Source: a virus. Taken from it: a stretch of 64,000 bases of DNA. The notes beneath the pieces were generated by a model. It saw only the letters and a program-made list of their open reading frames with translations. It had not been told where the DNA came from and ran no database searches. Shown here in pieces: positions 44,843 through 53,694 of the stretch. Made by a program: the position numbers and the translations under genes. The stretch spans positions 1-64,000 of the IMG/VR virus record IMGVR_UViG_3300030108_004141. The stretch is one strand, 5' to 3'. The first letter of the stretch is position 1; every line of letters starts with the position of its first letter.

Positions 44843-46217
44843 AGAAAATTTTGCTAGAAAGGCACTCCCGTTTTTACGCGATGAGTATTTTTCTGATTCG
44901 AGTGAGAGACTAATATATCATCGGATCAACGAGTTCGTTCAAAAATATAATGATATCCCCTCTCGCGAGGCACTTGAGATCGATCTCGAACAAATAAAAA
45001 ATCTATCAGAGGATCAGTACGGTGGTTGTGTTGATATCATAAAATCTTTAGAGGAGCCTGAGCCTGTTGATGATCAATGGCTTATTGATGAAACAGAGAG
45101 GTTCTGTCAAGACCGAGCAATCTATAACGCTATCATGGACAGCATCGGTATCATCGATGGCAAAGACAAAGATAGAACTAAAGGTAGCATTCCAGAAATA
45201 CTAACCTCTGCGCTGGCTGTTTCTTTTGACAGCCATATCGGTCATGACTTTCTCGAAGATTATGAGGATCGGTTTGATTTTTATCACAGGGTTGAGGAAC
45301 GCATTCCTTTCGATCTTGAGATGCTCAATACAATCACACGCGGTGGTCTTCCTCGTAAATCTCTCAATATTATCCTAGCTGGCACAGGTGTCGGTAAAAC
45401 ACTGGCGATGTGTCATATGGCTGCATCTAATCTTGTGCTCGGTAAGAATGTATTGTACATTACTATGGAGATGGCTGAAGAAAAGATCGCTGAGAGAATC
45501 GATGCGAATCTTCTTAATGTTGCGGTTGATGAGCTAGCACAGTTGCCGAAAAATAGTTATGAAAAGAAAGTTGAGCGTGTTCGTAATAAGACAGTTGGTA
45601 AACTGATTATCAAAGAGTTTCCTACTGCCTCAGCGCATGTGGGTCATCTCAGACATCTGCTCAACGAGCTTCAACTCAAGCGATCGTTCGTTCCCGATAT
45701 TATCTACATCGACTATCTAAATATTTGTTTATCGGCTCGGATCAAAGCAGGTGCGAATGTTAATAGCTACACGTATGTCAAAGCGATCGCCGAAGAACTA
45801 CGTGGCTTGGCTGTTGAAAAAAATCTACCAATCGTATCGGCAACTCAAACAACTCGTACAGGTTACAGCAACTCAGATCCTGGTCTCGAGGATACCTCCG
45901 AGTCTTTCGGTTTGCCAGCGACCGCTGACTTCATGATTGCGTTAGTTTCTTCGGACCAGCTATCAGATCTCAATCAGATCATGATCAAGCAACTTAAAAA
46001 CCGCTACAATGACCCAACAATAAATAGAAGGTTCGTAGTTGGAGTTGATCGCGCTAAAATGAGGATGTATGATTTAGATGATTCGGCTCAGTCAACGTCT
46101 GAGGATAAACCATTGATGGATACAACATCATTCGGTCAGCGAGCAGAAGAAGATGATAATATGAAGTGGATGACGAAAATTGCAGGAAGAAAGGATTTTA
46201 GTAAGTTAAGAGCATGA
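44802..46217 (+). CDS. gp41: Replicative helicase gp41
   Basis: 471 residues, DnaB-type. An N-terminal helical domain, then Walker A AGTGVGKT (about 192-199), Walker B DIIYIDYLN and a QTTRTG loop. Hexameric 5'-3' helicase working with primase gp61 (59747). Overlaps the preceding and following genes. Confidence 0.95.
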   Translation: MRIEQTILRHLVHKENFARKALPFLRDEYFSDSSERLIYHRINEFVQKYNDIPSREALEIDLEQIKNLSEDQYGGCVDIIKSLEEPEPVDDQWLIDETERFCQDRAIYNAIMDSIGIIDGKDKDRTKGSIPEILTSALAVSFDSHIGHDFLEDYEDRFDFYHRVEERIPFDLEMLNTITRGGLPRKSLNIILAGTGVGKTLAMCHMAASNLVLGKNVLYITMEMAEEKIAERIDANLLNVAVDELAQLPKNSYEKKVERVRNKTVGKLIIKEFPTASAHVGHLRHLLNELQLKRSFVPDIIYIDYLNICLSARIKAGANVNSYTYVKAIAEELRGLAVEKNLPIVSATQTTRTGYSNSDPGLEDTSESFGLPATADFMIALVSSDQLSDLNQIMIKQLKNRYNDPTINRRFVVGVDRAKMRMYDLDDSAQSTSEDKPLMDTTSFGQRAEEDDNMKWMTKIAGRKDFSKLRA

Positions 46218-46384
46218 ATATACAAGAAGCAATTGAAGATTTATTAGAAATGGAAGTTGACGATCGCGAAAGATTTCTCATGACATGTAAACTAGAAGCC
46301 TGTTCAGGTCACAATGATGGTTGGGTCATGGGACATTATCAAACATATTTAGATGCAGCAAAACATTTAGAGGATGCAAATTAA
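46214..46384 (+). CDS. Small hypothetical protein, 56 aa
   Basis: ATGA overlap with gp41. 56 residues, helical and acidic, with a CSGHNDGWVMGHYQTYLDA segment. Coding is supported by the overlap and by the ordered continuation into the next gene. Function unknown. Confidence 0.65.
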   Translation: MNIQEAIEDLLEMEVDDRERFLMTCKLEACSGHNDGWVMGHYQTYLDAAKHLEDAN

Positions 46385-46386
46385 TT

Positions 46387-46566
46387 ATGGGCAAAACGTA
46401 TCGCCGCACAAAAAACGTGTGGGAAGATGGAGACACTCGTGAAAGACGCAGCAAAAAGAAAGCAAAGAAAAAGCTCAAGTTGGCTGAACGACGTAGTCAT
46501 GACAAACATCAAGTCTTTGACACATACGCAAGTTCCAGAGATAACAGTCCGCGGAAGCAATTTTAA
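46387..46566 (+). CDS. Small very basic hypothetical protein, 59 aa
   Basis: Starts at ATG 46387, two bases after the preceding stop. MGKTYRRTKNVWEDGDTRER then a Lys/Arg-rich run. Similar tiny basic proteins follow gp41 in marine T4-like phages. Overlaps the metallopeptidase gene in another frame. Confidence 0.6.
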   Translation: MGKTYRRTKNVWEDGDTRERRSKKKAKKKLKLAERRSHDKHQVFDTYASSRDNSPRKQF

Positions 46567-46972
46567 AACTAGGAAAAAAGTTTTAATTGCTGCAGTTTGG
46601 ATGCTCTATGATCAGCTTGGTAATAGAGTCGCACCGAATATCACATTAGAAATTGATCTAATCAAATTACTCATACATGATGAGGCAGTTTTCGGTGATT
46701 GTTTCGCTGCAGACAGTATGAGATACAACAGACCAAGATACTTTCAAATCAGATTGGATGCAGGTTTAAAACTGCCAGTTCTTCTTGAAACATTAGCGCA
46801 CGAAATAGTTCATCTCAGGCAATACGCTAAAGATCAGCTGTATGAATACAGAAACGGAGACAGCCGATACGCTGGCAAACGATACCCAAAAGATTGTGAA
46901 GATCTACCATGGGAAGATGAAGCTCATGCACTGGAGCAGCACATTTATCACAGATACACTTCTCAATTATAA
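46499..46972 (+). CDS. SprT-like zinc metallopeptidase
   Basis: 157 residues from ATG 46499; an in-frame ATG at 46427 is possible and neither has a good ribosome site. LETLAHEIVHLRQYA gives the HExxH motif and WEDEAHALE a possible third ligand. Resembles SprT/WSS1-type or phage zincin proteins. Ends in the late promoter at 46968. Confidence 0.7.
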   Translation: MTNIKSLTHTQVPEITVRGSNFKTRKKVLIAAVWMLYDQLGNRVAPNITLEIDLIKLLIHDEAVFGDCFAADSMRYNRPRYFQIRLDAGLKLPVLLETLAHEIVHLRQYAKDQLYEYRNGDSRYAGKRYPKDCEDLPWEDEAHALEQHIYHRYTSQL

Positions 46973-46975
46973 ATA
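46968..46975 (+). promoter_or_regulatory. T4-type late promoter
   Basis: Exact TATAAATA overlapping the metallopeptidase stop, 21 nt before the gene at 46996, with GAGGAGATGATAG as ribosome site. Confidence 0.8.
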
Positions 46976-46995
46976 GGGAGAAGAGGAGATGATAG

Positions 46996-47949
46996 ATGGC
47001 GTTCAGCAAACCTGCTTTACAGGAACAGCTTAAACCGTTCGGAAAGCTCAAAGTTGAAGGAAATCGATTCAAAGTTTTGTTGGCTGATGGATCGACTGCG
47101 GCACGCATAAATTTTCTTAACACTCTCCAAGATATATTACCCAACGCTGTAATTAAAAATGATAATACAAATTTCAGCTCTGTAGGATATATTCAGGTCG
47201 ACCAGTTTAAAATTGCAGGAAAACCAGCTAAGAGACAAGGGGCTGGCTCTGCTGGACTAAAAAACGAAAATGTCTTTATCAACAGTATCAACAAAGCGAT
47301 AAAAGATACAGGTGGTTCATTAGACGTTTGTTTGATCGGAGGAAATAATGTTAAGATCACGATCAAGCAGGTTTCAAAGGCTGTTGAAATGGGTAGACAA
47401 ACATCAGACTACGCTAAGTCTGATGTTGATTTAATCCACGAAAATGGGATATATAAGATATCTCTGAAACAAGATAATGCTGAAATGTGGGAGTCGGCAG
47501 ACACTCGATTTGGTGAAATGATAAGAACTAAAATAGATGAAGCTCAAAAACAAGGAAAGGTTAAACTTGAGCCAATAATGGCTGCTGGTGGTTCTGTTAA
47601 AAAAAATCAAGGAAAGACCGTTGTAAAAATAGTGCCAGAAAGTAAAGTTAGAATGTCACTAGCAGAGCAAAAGAGTGTTGTTTTCGGTAATGATATAAAA
47701 GAGGGCAAAGGTGCTGTTGTAAAGAAGACATTTAGCACTGCTGACTTTACTTACGAAAATGATTGTTTGTTTATTAAATGCTCGAAAATATATCGAAATA
47801 TCCAAGATGTTAGAACTGCTGGTGAAACGCCAACAATATTAATACGTGCTGATTCTAACAGAAACAGTAAAAAATTAGGAATTGCTGGTCTCAGAATCAT
47901 AGTCAATGTGGAAAACAATCGAACCCGACGTGCATTAGATTTAACATAA
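46996..47949 (+). CDS. Late protein with possible PD-(D/E)xK nuclease core
   Basis: 317 residues. A stretch YAKSDVDLIHENGIYKISLKQ has the Asp...x-x-Lys spacing of PD-(D/E)xK enzymes, followed by GEMIRTKIDEA. The rest is not recognised. It is the first gene after a late promoter in the internal-protein region, so it may be a virion-borne or packaging enzyme. Tentative. Confidence 0.5.
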   Translation: MAFSKPALQEQLKPFGKLKVEGNRFKVLLADGSTAARINFLNTLQDILPNAVIKNDNTNFSSVGYIQVDQFKIAGKPAKRQGAGSAGLKNENVFINSINKAIKDTGGSLDVCLIGGNNVKITIKQVSKAVEMGRQTSDYAKSDVDLIHENGIYKISLKQDNAEMWESADTRFGEMIRTKIDEAQKQGKVKLEPIMAAGGSVKKNQGKTVVKIVPESKVRMSLAEQKSVVFGNDIKEGKGAVVKKTFSTADFTYENDCLFIKCSKIYRNIQDVRTAGETPTILIRADSNRNSKKLGIAGLRIIVNVENNRTRRALDLT

Positions 47950-47951
47950 AT

Positions 47952-47984
47952 TCCCTTTGGTATGGGTCATAGATAAGGTATAAT
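47952..47984 (+). promoter_or_regulatory. Phage early-type promoter of the ligase-like gene
   Basis: TCCCTT with perfect -10 TATAAT at 47979-47984; the predicted +1 is the ATG at 47991. An early-type promoter inside a late region. Confidence 0.75.
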
Positions 47985-47990
47985 AAGTCA

Positions 47991-49217
47991 ATGCTTAAAC
48001 TTCAAAGCTATCTCACCGAGCAAAAGAATGTTCACATGGAGCACCTCGAAGATCTGGTGCTGAACAAAGGTATTGTCGGTGCACGTGAGATATTTGCATT
48101 CCTGACCTCACTTGGTGAGATGCTTGGCGGCAATAGCAAAAGCAGTATGAAAGCCACTGTCAAGTGGGATGGTGCACCTGCTATCTTTATGGGTGTTGAT
48201 CCTGCTGACAAAAAGTTCTTCGTTGCGAAGAAAGGTTTGTTCAACAAAACTCCTAAGATGTACAAAACGAATGCTGAGATCGATGCTGATATATCTGGCT
48301 CTCTCAACGCAAAGTTCAAAACTGCTCTCGCTGAGTTTGCGAAACTTGGTTTGAAGAGTGGTGTCGTTCAGGGCGATATGATGTTCACCAGTGGTGATGT
48401 CAATACCGAAACAATCGAGGGCAAAAAGTATTACACGTTCCAACCCAACACGATTGTATATGCAGTTCCTATCAATACACCTTTGGGTCGCCAAATCAAA
48501 CGATCAAAGATTGGTGTCGTTTGGCATACAACATACGAGGGAAAAGATATTCAATCAATGCGTGCATCGTTTGGTAAAGGTATTGTTCGTCGGTTGAGAA
48601 AGAGCAGCTCGGTTTGGATGGATGATGCAACTTATCGTGATGTATCTGGTCAGGCGACTATGACTGCTGCTGAAACGAAAGAGTTCCGTGGTCACGTTTC
48701 TGCAGCTGGCAGATTACTTCGCACGATTCCTACTAAAGCACTGGCGACGATAGCGGATAACGAACAGCTCTTGATGATGGTCAAGACGTACAACAATACA
48801 AAGGTCCGAGCTGGTGAACCTATAAAAAATACAACTGCTCATGCTCGTGGTCTGATTACATATCTCGACGCTAAGTTCAAAGCAGAGGAAGACAAACGTA
48901 AAACCGAAAAAGGCAAGCAAGGTGTTCGTGATAGAAAGAAAGAAGTCATGGGACCTTTGCTGACTGTTCCTGTATCCCAGCTCGCTGCGATATTTGATTT
49001 CATGAATACCATTGTAGACGCTAAAGCAATCATCGTTCGTAAAATGAATCAGGCGGCATCGGTCGGTACATTCTTAAGAACGAAAAAGGGATTTAGAGTT
49101 ACAGCACCTGAAGGATATGTTGCTATCGATAAATCTAAAGGGGGAGCAGTAAAGCTGGTCGACCGACTAGAGTTCAGTCGAGCGAACTTTTCTGCCGATG
49201 TTCTTAAGGGATGGTAG
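47991..49217 (+). CDS. Nucleotidyltransferase/ligase-fold protein (DUF6267-like)
   Basis: 408 residues. Covalent-nucleotidyltransferase motif I is visible as KWDG (K58) with AKKG, VVQGDMMF (motif III-like) and a YTFQPNTIVY segment. The N-terminus MLKLQSYLTEQ resembles T4 capsid-targeting sequences. It could be an RNA/DNA ligase-like enzyme carried in the capsid, but activity is uncertain. No ribosome site; likely leaderless. Confidence 0.65.
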   Translation: MLKLQSYLTEQKNVHMEHLEDLVLNKGIVGAREIFAFLTSLGEMLGGNSKSSMKATVKWDGAPAIFMGVDPADKKFFVAKKGLFNKTPKMYKTNAEIDADISGSLNAKFKTALAEFAKLGLKSGVVQGDMMFTSGDVNTETIEGKKYYTFQPNTIVYAVPINTPLGRQIKRSKIGVVWHTTYEGKDIQSMRASFGKGIVRRLRKSSSVWMDDATYRDVSGQATMTAAETKEFRGHVSAAGRLLRTIPTKALATIADNEQLLMMVKTYNNTKVRAGEPIKNTTAHARGLITYLDAKFKAEEDKRKTEKGKQGVRDRKKEVMGPLLTVPVSQLAAIFDFMNTIVDAKAIIVRKMNQAASVGTFLRTKKGFRVTAPEGYVAIDKSKGGAVKLVDRLEFSRANFSADVLKGW

Positions 49218-49378
49218 AAAAGATAAAGAGCGGCGACAGATATATTGTAATGGTGAACGGTAAAATAATGTTTCATGGCAGCACCGAAAATGCTGCTAAG
49301 TTTGCTAAAAGTATAAATAACAGGATAGATAGATCTAATTCGGAGGAAAAAAATGCCATATCAGATTCTAACGCCTGA
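49211..49378 (+). CDS. Small hypothetical protein, 55 aa
   Basis: Starts at ATG 49211 across the preceding stop and overlaps the next gene by 26 nt. The N-terminal part looks coding (DRYIVMVNGKIMFHGSTENAAKFA). The late promoter at 49312 lies inside it. Confidence 0.55.
   Translation: MVEKIKSGDRYIVMVNGKIMFHGSTENAAKFAKSINNRIDRSNSEEKNAISDSNA
49312..49319 (+). promoter_or_regulatory. T4-type late promoter
   Basis: Exact TATAAATA, 34 nt before the ATG at 49353, with a TCGGAGGAAA ribosome site between. Confidence 0.8.
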
Positions 49379-49997
49379 GGGCTGGAGAAATATTCTACCT
49401 GAGCATAAAGGCGATAAACCTCACAAACACCCTCACGAGGAAAAAACTGAGTCAGAAAACCCTGCGAACTCTTGGCATCTTTGTGCTAAGAATGTAGTTC
49501 ATGAACAGTGGGGCGAGGGTATTTGTGTTCCCGAACTTCATGCTGACCCTGATCAAGATGGTAAGGTTGCTTGGTACGACGTTGTGTTCGAGCACGGTTT
49601 GGAAAGAAAGGTAATGATCGAAAAGCTACAGGTTACGAAAGCTGAGGATCATATGCATAAGGGCAAAAAAGAAAAAAAGAAAATTGCAGAACAGGTTATT
49701 TCAGACTATAGTAAGAAAAATATGGTTCACCATATTACACATGATGAAGATGGTGATGCTGGTAAAAAAATGCCAAGTTCTGATCATGCTCACATAAAGA
49801 ACACTAAACCCACTGCATCAAATATTAAAGATAGAGATGGTGTTCCTCACGATGTTTATCATCATCCGAAAGGTCATACTCTTATTAATAGGAAAGATCC
49901 TAATATGGGTCATTACGCGATGCGCCTAAGTGGCCACCATCATCCACAAAAGGTGATAAAATCATATGACAAATATAATAGTGGTGAGCATTCTTAA
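49353..49997 (+). CDS. His/Lys-rich late virion protein candidate
   Basis: 214 residues. An N-terminal beta-rich domain (to about 100) with WHLCAKNVVHEQWGEGICV, then a Lys/His-rich low-complexity tail containing several HH and HP pairs. Late promoter and strong ribosome site. Virion role inferred; family unknown. Confidence 0.65.
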   Translation: MPYQILTPEGWRNILPEHKGDKPHKHPHEEKTESENPANSWHLCAKNVVHEQWGEGICVPELHADPDQDGKVAWYDVVFEHGLERKVMIEKLQVTKAEDHMHKGKKEKKKIAEQVISDYSKKNMVHHITHDEDGDAGKKMPSSDHAHIKNTKPTASNIKDRDGVPHDVYHHPKGHTLINRKDPNMGHYAMRLSGHHHPQKVIKSYDKYNSGEHS

Positions 49998-50010
49998 AGT
50001 TTAAACCACA

Positions 50011-50064
50011 ATGCGATAAGCTCAAGGGAAACTCGCATAGCAGTAAGTCTAAGGAAAACCTGCG
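50011..50064 (+). promoter_or_regulatory. Structured leader of the 964-aa gene
   Basis: ATGCGA (50011-50016) pairs with TCGCAT (50033-50038). Two imperfect copies of a CT-AAGG-AAA...GCAT/GCGAT unit (50021-50038 and 50048-50066) flank the ribosome site AAGGA. Could be a translation control element. Confidence 0.35.
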
Positions 50065-52959
50065 ATGAAGAAAGCAACGATAACATTTGGTAGGATGAAT
50101 CCTCCTACCGTCGGGCATGAAAAGCTCGTTAACAAGGTTATCGCAGTTGCACGCACAAAACGATCAGAACCTCGTGTATATCTTTCTCATACGCAAAATC
50201 CTAAGAAAGATCCCTTAAAGTATTCTCAGAAAATAAAAAATGCACGCGCTGCATTCGGCAACGTCGTGAAGCAATCAAACATAAAGAACATCGTTGGAAT
50301 TATGCAGTCTTTGGAAAAAGAGGGCATAGAAGAGATCACGATGGTTGTCGGTTCTGATCGTGTATCTAATTTCAGAACCTTCCTAAACAAGTACAACGGC
50401 AAAGACTATAACTTCAAAAAAATTACAGTGGTATCAGCTGGCACTCGTGATCCTGATGATGCTGGTGTTGCTGGAATGAGTGGAACTAAAATGCGTCAGT
50501 TGGCTGCAACTGGTAAAGAAAAAGAGTTCGCTGACGGTGCTCCCTCAGGATTATCTGTAGCACAAAAGAAAACACTCTACAAGGATGTGAGAAAAGGAAT
50601 GAACATACGAGAAGAAGTAGAACTGCTCGAGGCAGAGTTCAAAGATAAGGATCTTGAAAATTATATCAAGAGAGCGCAATATCAAGATTTCGAACCTACA
50701 GTCGATGATGTTGTTTTAGCTAAACATATCTTTCAACAAGACGACGATGAACTCGAGGAAGACGAAGAGGAATTAAACGAGAGAAAGCCACTCACGTTTC
50801 AGCAGAGACAAAAGATAGCAATTCGCATGAAGCGACTCGCTCCAAGAATGAAGCGTCTTCGAGCTATCAAGAAAAAACGTATGGCAACTCCCGATCGTCT
50901 TAAATATCGTGCGCGCAAAGCTGCTTTGAATATCCTTCGTCGCCGAGCTGCTGGCTCTCGTGGCGCGAAGTATGCATCTCTGAGCCGAACCGATAAAATT
51001 AATATCGACAGACAACTCAATAACAGGTACAAAGGTCCAGCACTTCGTAAGATAGTCGATCGTTTTTCTAGACGTATGTTACCAATGATTAGAAGAAAAG
51101 AAATGGAAAGACTGAAAAAAGCAAGGTCAGCTAAAAAAGAAGAAATCGATATTCGATTTGAAACTTTTTTATCTGAAGAAACTTATAAGGGTGTTGATAT
51201 AGGCAACTGGGTATATGAGGGTCCGAAAGATTTTGTTAAGAAACTGATTGATGAGTTCGGCAAGCCAGACTATATTGAAAAGAACCCAGAAAGTGGAGAG
51301 GCATACTCTGCTGTGTTCAAGAACATAGATGGTTTCGATTTCGTTCGTATAGTAGATTCAAACACTAATAAGCTGCACCCATATCCTGCAAAAATATATG
51401 TAGAGGGTGGTTTATATTTCAAAGTTCCACAAGAAATGGTTGGAAAGTTGAAGGAGGCATCCCCAACAATTATAATCGATGAACTGAACGGATTTGTTAT
51501 AGGAAAATGTGCGAGCTTGACCATATGTGCCGCAACGTTGCAATTTGTTATCGATGCTGTCAACGGTGACGCACCTGCGACAAGGGAAGAGTATGATAAG
51601 AGACTTCGAAAAATTATCGATGATGGTAAGACTGATCCAGAAATACCATGGTGGGAAAATAAACTAAATGAATCGGTGATACTCGAAAAAGAAGACAGCG
51701 ATATCGGCGATCGTAAAGGGAAACAACCAGCGCAGTATCACAGTGGCTTGAAAGTTTCAACAAAGAAAAAGAGAGACACTCAGTTTCAACGTCAGGCTAA
51801 AATGAAAGACGATGACCCACGTGCATATAAGAAGGCTCCTGGTGACTCCGCTAAAACTAAACCATCACAATATACAACGAGGTACAAGCAAATGTATGGA
51901 GAGGATATCGATAAGGAGTTCGAAACATTCCTTGAGCAATCATCTGCGCTTGATAGACTAAAGAAGTTCGATAAGTCGCGAGAGGCTGCAGGAAAAAAGC
52001 CAATCTTCACTCCAAGTAAACCAACCACCTTTGTGAAGATGAAGAAACCTGGATTGATGACCACAATGAATGTTCCTGACCATGAGGTTGACAAATATAA
52101 GAAGAAAGGTTTCAATGTACATAGTGAGGAAAATATCGATACAAAGTTTGAACAGTTTCTCGAGTACACAGTAACCCCATCGAGCCATTTAGCACCAACC
52201 TCTGCACCAAGAGATATCATTCCTTCGGTATTTGCTTCCGATGATGAGGATCCAAGTGACAAGGCTTCACGAAAGAGCAAGGTTGATATTTTGTTGCGTC
52301 TCGGTTTAGTGCCGAAAGATGAAATACAAAAGTATCGACGTGCGCTTCGTAATAGAGACACTGCTCTTAAGAATCCTGATTTGCGAAAGAAGCTCGATAA
52401 TTTGCTAGACAAGCTGCTCGACTTTTCCACCAGCGACTCTGCTGTTTATCAGAAGTTACGCAGGTCAGTGACGCAAGAGGATATTGAGCGTCGTGCTGAT
52501 GTCAGAATGATAAAGGTTAAGATGCCTGATGGTCGAGTGGTTTTCAAGAAAGATAGAAAAGAAATCAAAGTCGGCGATGTTCGTGAGGATGAGGCTCTCA
52601 TGAAAAAGCATGATAATGAAAAAGAGCGGTTGAAACTTCGCCATGCTCGAGAAAAAGGTGCGGCAAAAGTTCGTGCGATTCGGCGTGATAATTTGAAAGA
52701 TGAGGTTGAACTTGATGAGAAAGCTCTGAAGGGTTTACAAAACAAAGCTGAAAAATCTGGTATCCCATATGGTATCTTGAAACAAGTTTACAACCGAGGT
52801 ATGGCTGCTTGGAAAACAGGTCATCGCCCAGGAGCAAGTCAGCAACAATGGGCGTATGCTCGCGTGAACTCTTTCATCACAGGTGGTAAAACTAGAACGA
52901 CTGCTGATAAAGATCTTTGGGCAAAGGCAAGCGCAGCTCGAGCTAGGAAGAGAAAATAA
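50065..52959 (+). CDS. 964-aa multidomain internal protein with nucleotidyltransferase N-terminus
   Basis: Residues 1-175 form an HxGH-type nucleotidyltransferase (FGRMNPPTVGHEKL; GMSGTKMRQLA matches the ISSTxxR motif). A VELLE-AEF site at about 185-192 fits a gp21 cleavage. Then a very basic helical region (240-360). Three capsid-targeting-like motifs follow at 361-372, 615-626 and 691-702, separating modules, and a C-terminal SGIPYGILKQVYNRGMAAWKTG domain seen in other phage virion proteins (about 885-940). It looks like a processed polyprotein of capsid-packaged proteins. Confidence 0.7.
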   Translation: MKKATITFGRMNPPTVGHEKLVNKVIAVARTKRSEPRVYLSHTQNPKKDPLKYSQKIKNARAAFGNVVKQSNIKNIVGIMQSLEKEGIEEITMVVGSDRVSNFRTFLNKYNGKDYNFKKITVVSAGTRDPDDAGVAGMSGTKMRQLAATGKEKEFADGAPSGLSVAQKKTLYKDVRKGMNIREEVELLEAEFKDKDLENYIKRAQYQDFEPTVDDVVLAKHIFQQDDDELEEDEEELNERKPLTFQQRQKIAIRMKRLAPRMKRLRAIKKKRMATPDRLKYRARKAALNILRRRAAGSRGAKYASLSRTDKINIDRQLNNRYKGPALRKIVDRFSRRMLPMIRRKEMERLKKARSAKKEEIDIRFETFLSEETYKGVDIGNWVYEGPKDFVKKLIDEFGKPDYIEKNPESGEAYSAVFKNIDGFDFVRIVDSNTNKLHPYPAKIYVEGGLYFKVPQEMVGKLKEASPTIIIDELNGFVIGKCASLTICAATLQFVIDAVNGDAPATREEYDKRLRKIIDDGKTDPEIPWWENKLNESVILEKEDSDIGDRKGKQPAQYHSGLKVSTKKKRDTQFQRQAKMKDDDPRAYKKAPGDSAKTKPSQYTTRYKQMYGEDIDKEFETFLEQSSALDRLKKFDKSREAAGKKPIFTPSKPTTFVKMKKPGLMTTMNVPDHEVDKYKKKGFNVHSEENIDTKFEQFLEYTVTPSSHLAPTSAPRDIIPSVFASDDEDPSDKASRKSKVDILLRLGLVPKDEIQKYRRALRNRDTALKNPDLRKKLDNLLDKLLDFSTSDSAVYQKLRRSVTQEDIERRADVRMIKVKMPDGRVVFKKDRKEIKVGDVREDEALMKKHDNEKERLKLRHAREKGAAKVRAIRRDNLKDEVELDEKALKGLQNKAEKSGIPYGILKQVYNRGMAAWKTGHRPGASQQQWAYARVNSFITGGKTRTTADKDLWAKASAARARKRK
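51145..51180 (+). other. Internal capsid-targeting-like motif 1
   Basis: Codes IDIRFETFLSEE. Compare the T4 internal-protein signal MKTYQEFIAE, cut by gp21 after the last Glu. Here L-S-E fits the L/I-x-E cleavage rule. Confidence 0.6.
51907..51942 (+). other. Internal capsid-targeting-like motif 2
   Basis: Codes IDKEFETFLEQS, preceded by GED. Same spacing of Phe-Glu, Phe-Leu and acidic residues as motif 1. Confidence 0.55.
52135..52170 (+). other. Internal capsid-targeting-like motif 3
   Basis: Codes IDTKFEQFLEYT, preceded by SEEN. The shared form is E[ED]xIDxxFExFL. Confidence 0.55.
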
Positions 52960-53291
52960 TGCTTTCGTTCGTTTCGTTCATAGAGTTAACAGAAGAGCCG
53001 AGGATTCCTAGGAAGCCTGGACAACCAGCTGGCTCAGACAAACACTCTGATTTGTATACGGACGAAAATCCAAAGGGAACTATCAAGGGGTTGAAGTTTG
53101 CGACAACAGCTGATGCGAAAGCGAGTGTGGCTAAGATCAAAAAATCAGGTCGATCTCATGCTCATAAAATACAGGCAGCGATAGCTATGGAGCAAAGAGC
53201 TAGAGTCATGGGTAAAACTGCAGCTGCAAACGTATATCGTGCATACATAAATAAGATGAAGAAGAAAACGAAAGAGATGCGAGATGGGTAA
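52959..53291 (+). CDS. Small conserved internal/virion protein
   Basis: 110 residues, TAATG overlap with the previous gene. It begins MLSFVSFIELTEE, a capsid-targeting-like start, then has a basic helical domain (KFATTADAKASVAKIKKSGR, HAHKIQAAIAMEQRARVMG) common in marine T4-like phages. Function unknown. Confidence 0.7.
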   Translation: MLSFVSFIELTEEPRIPRKPGQPAGSDKHSDLYTDENPKGTIKGLKFATTADAKASVAKIKKSGRSHAHKIQAAIAMEQRARVMGKTAAANVYRAYINKMKKKTKEMRDG

Positions 53292-53694
53292 AAAGCTAAA
53301 ATCATTCAAGCAATACAGCAGCGGTGAGATGGGTATAGGTTCTGATGAACTAGCCAACAAATACAAACGCGACACTCCTGGTCAAGAAGAGGGTCATGCT
53401 GTTGCTTCTTTTTCAGCAGATAAACCTGAGCTTTCGCCAACTGCCAGAGAGTCAGGATTGTACACTGCTAATGAAGCTGGACCTTGTTGGGATGGTTATA
53501 AGCAACTCGGTATGAAAAAAGGTAAGAGTGGAAAACCTGTGCCGAACTGTGTGAAAGAATCACAGCCCAATAAATTTGATTCAAGCACTGTTCTTATTTT
53601 CCGTAGGAATCCAAACACAGGTGAAATGAAAGAGATGCGCATCGATAAAATAAAAGTCAACGAATATCTATCGAGAGGATGGGCAAGGAAATGA
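53284..53694 (+). CDS. Small conserved internal/virion protein
   Basis: 136 residues with start KKLKSFKQYSSGE and a central GPCWDGYKQLGMKKGKSGKP-VPNC segment that recurs in many phage virion proteins. Overlaps both neighbours. Function unknown. Confidence 0.7.
   Translation: MGKKLKSFKQYSSGEMGIGSDELANKYKRDTPGQEEGHAVASFSADKPELSPTARESGLYTANEAGPCWDGYKQLGMKKGKSGKPVPNCVKESQPNKFDSSTVLIFRRNPNTGEMKEMRIDKIKVNEYLSRGWARK

Noticed and set aside
51792-52430. 212-codon reverse frame in the 964-residue gene
   Set aside because: Ser/Phe/Leu-rich shadow of a Lys/Glu-rich sense gene; no start signals.
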